From assembly GCF_017876755.1 (NCBI RefSeq), contig NZ_JAGIOO010000001.1:5007786-5071785 (forward strand): a stretch of 64,000 nt of DNA, written 5' to 3'. The DNA is from Crossiella equi (GTDB lineage Bacteria; Actinomycetota; Actinomycetes; Mycobacteriales; Pseudonocardiaceae). How positions within the stretch are numbered: position 1 is the stretch's first letter; every line of letters starts with the position of its first letter. The notes beneath the pieces were generated by a model. It made no database searches, was not told the origin of the DNA, and worked only from the letters and a program-made list of their open reading frames with translations. Positions 63,358 to 64,000 of the stretch are shown here, in pieces. A program made the position numbers and the translations under genes.

Positions 63358-64000
63358 TCACGGCTGGCCGGGGGCCGCGGGCCGGTTCAGCAGGTCGCCG
63401 TAACGGGCGAGGACCCGTGCCCGCAGTTCGGGGTCGGCTCGGGGGACCGGTTCCAGGAACACCTCGTCCAGCTCGGCGAACTCGGCGCGCAGGGCGGCCA
63501 CGATGCGCACGGTGGCGCGTTCGAGGTCGGCCGCGCCGAGGTTGTCGTCGAAGTCCAGGCGGGCGCAGAGCAGCACGCGGTCGGTGCCGGTGACCATGGA
63601 CAGGATGTCCACCACCGCCTCGACCTCGGGCTGCTCGTGCAGCCGCCCGGCCACCGCCCGCACCAGCACCGGGTCGGCCTGGCGGCCGATGAGCAGGCCC
63701 AGGTTCGTGCGGCCGAGCAGGTAGGCCACCACCGCCAGCAGCACGCCGATCGCCAGCGAGGCCACGCCGTCCCACACCGAGGAGCCGGTGAGCTGGTGCA
63801 GCAGCACCCCCAGGAAGGCCACCACCAGGCCGACCAGGGCCGCGCTGTCCTCGAAGAACACCGTCTTCACGGTCGGGTCGTCGGAGTGCCGCAGGTAGGC
63901 CAGCAGTGTGCGGTTCTCCGCCCGGGCCTCGCGCGCCACTTGGCGGCTGGCCTGCACGAACGACACCGACTCCAGGACGAAGGCCAGGCCGAGGACCAGG
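63358..64000 (-). CDS. Cation diffusion facilitator transporter, cut by the right edge
   Basis: About 214 C-terminal residues are present. The visible part begins LVLGLAFVLESVSFVQASRQ in a membrane helix, continues with RTLLAYLRHSDDPTVKTVFFEDSAALVGLVVAFLGVLLHQLTGSSVWDGVASLAIGVLLAVVAYLLGRTNLGLLIG and ends in the cytosolic alpha-beta domain. The DPTVKTVFFEDSAAL motif with a metal-site Asp marks the SLC30A9-like branch of CDF proteins, proton-coupled efflux of zinc or similar cations. The N-terminus lies outside the window. Confidence 0.85.
   Translation of the reverse strand, partial: LVLGLAFVLESVSFVQASRQVAREARAENRTLLAYLRHSDDPTVKTVFFEDSAALVGLVVAFLGVLLHQLTGSSVWDGVASLAIGVLLAVVAYLLGRTNLGLLIGRQADPVLVRAVAGRLHEQPEVEAVVDILSMVTGTDRVLLCARLDFDDNLGAADLERATVRIVAALRAEFAELDEVFLEPVPRADPELRARVLARYGDLLNRPAAPGQP

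Overview
The window reads as a chromosomal segment of a very GC-rich actinomycete. Codon third positions are almost all G or C, GTG starts are frequent, and there are sortase-type C-termini and a Dcd, Fba, PurA, DUF3151 and VanW gene complement. A DasR-type site and the mixture of families fit the Pseudonocardiales best, but that placement is inference. Genes are tightly packed: several convergent pairs overlap at their 3' ends, and many intergenic gaps hold strong hairpin terminators.

Layout. 0-8 kb: a truncated gene at the left edge, an iron-type binding lipoprotein, a TIM-barrel isomerase divergent from a COG0523 metallochaperone with a Zur-like palindrome, then a LacI regulator divergent from a sugar ABC uptake operon that ends in a small-molecule kinase. 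8-16 kb: two DedA proteins, a GlcD-type oxidase, a FAD monooxygenase-TetR operon, and an amino-sugar operon (ROK kinase and nagA) behind a DasR-type dre site. 16-25 kb: an ECF-like sigma factor, aldo-keto reductase, fba, DUF3151, SRPBCC and FUSC proteins, a secreted HNH nuclease and purA. 25-36 kb: a secreted glycerophosphodiesterase, a TAXI-TRAP transporter, a MaoC/FabG/thiolase lipid locus with paired operators, a SIMPL protein, an APC permease and a 48-residue orphan protein. 36-50 kb: a methyltransferase, two paralogous surface proteins, a thioredoxin-NHL protein, a GroES-fold protein, a huge VanW protein, a FadE5-like dehydrogenase whose promoter carries the same kind of operator as the lipid locus, LysE and SSS transporters, and two tandem DUF433 proteins.

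50.7-57.4 kb is a compact integrative element of the pSAM2/AICE type inserted in tRNA-Gly(CCC). A 45-bp direct repeat (attL and attR) bounds it. It carries gntR, two paralogous unknown proteins, repSA, a small HTH protein, xis and int, with no transfer genes visible. Between attL and gntR sits a 13-repeat type I-E-like CRISPR array with no cas gene anywhere in the window, followed by two very large imperfect hairpins. This is the most unusual part of the window: a mobile element that appears to carry an orphan array which could only work with Cas proteins supplied in trans.

57.4-64 kb returns to the chromosome: tRNA-Gly, dcd, a 1636-residue sortase-anchored protein with about twelve DUF11-type repeats, a possible secreted-protein remnant, and a cation diffusion facilitator that runs off the right edge.
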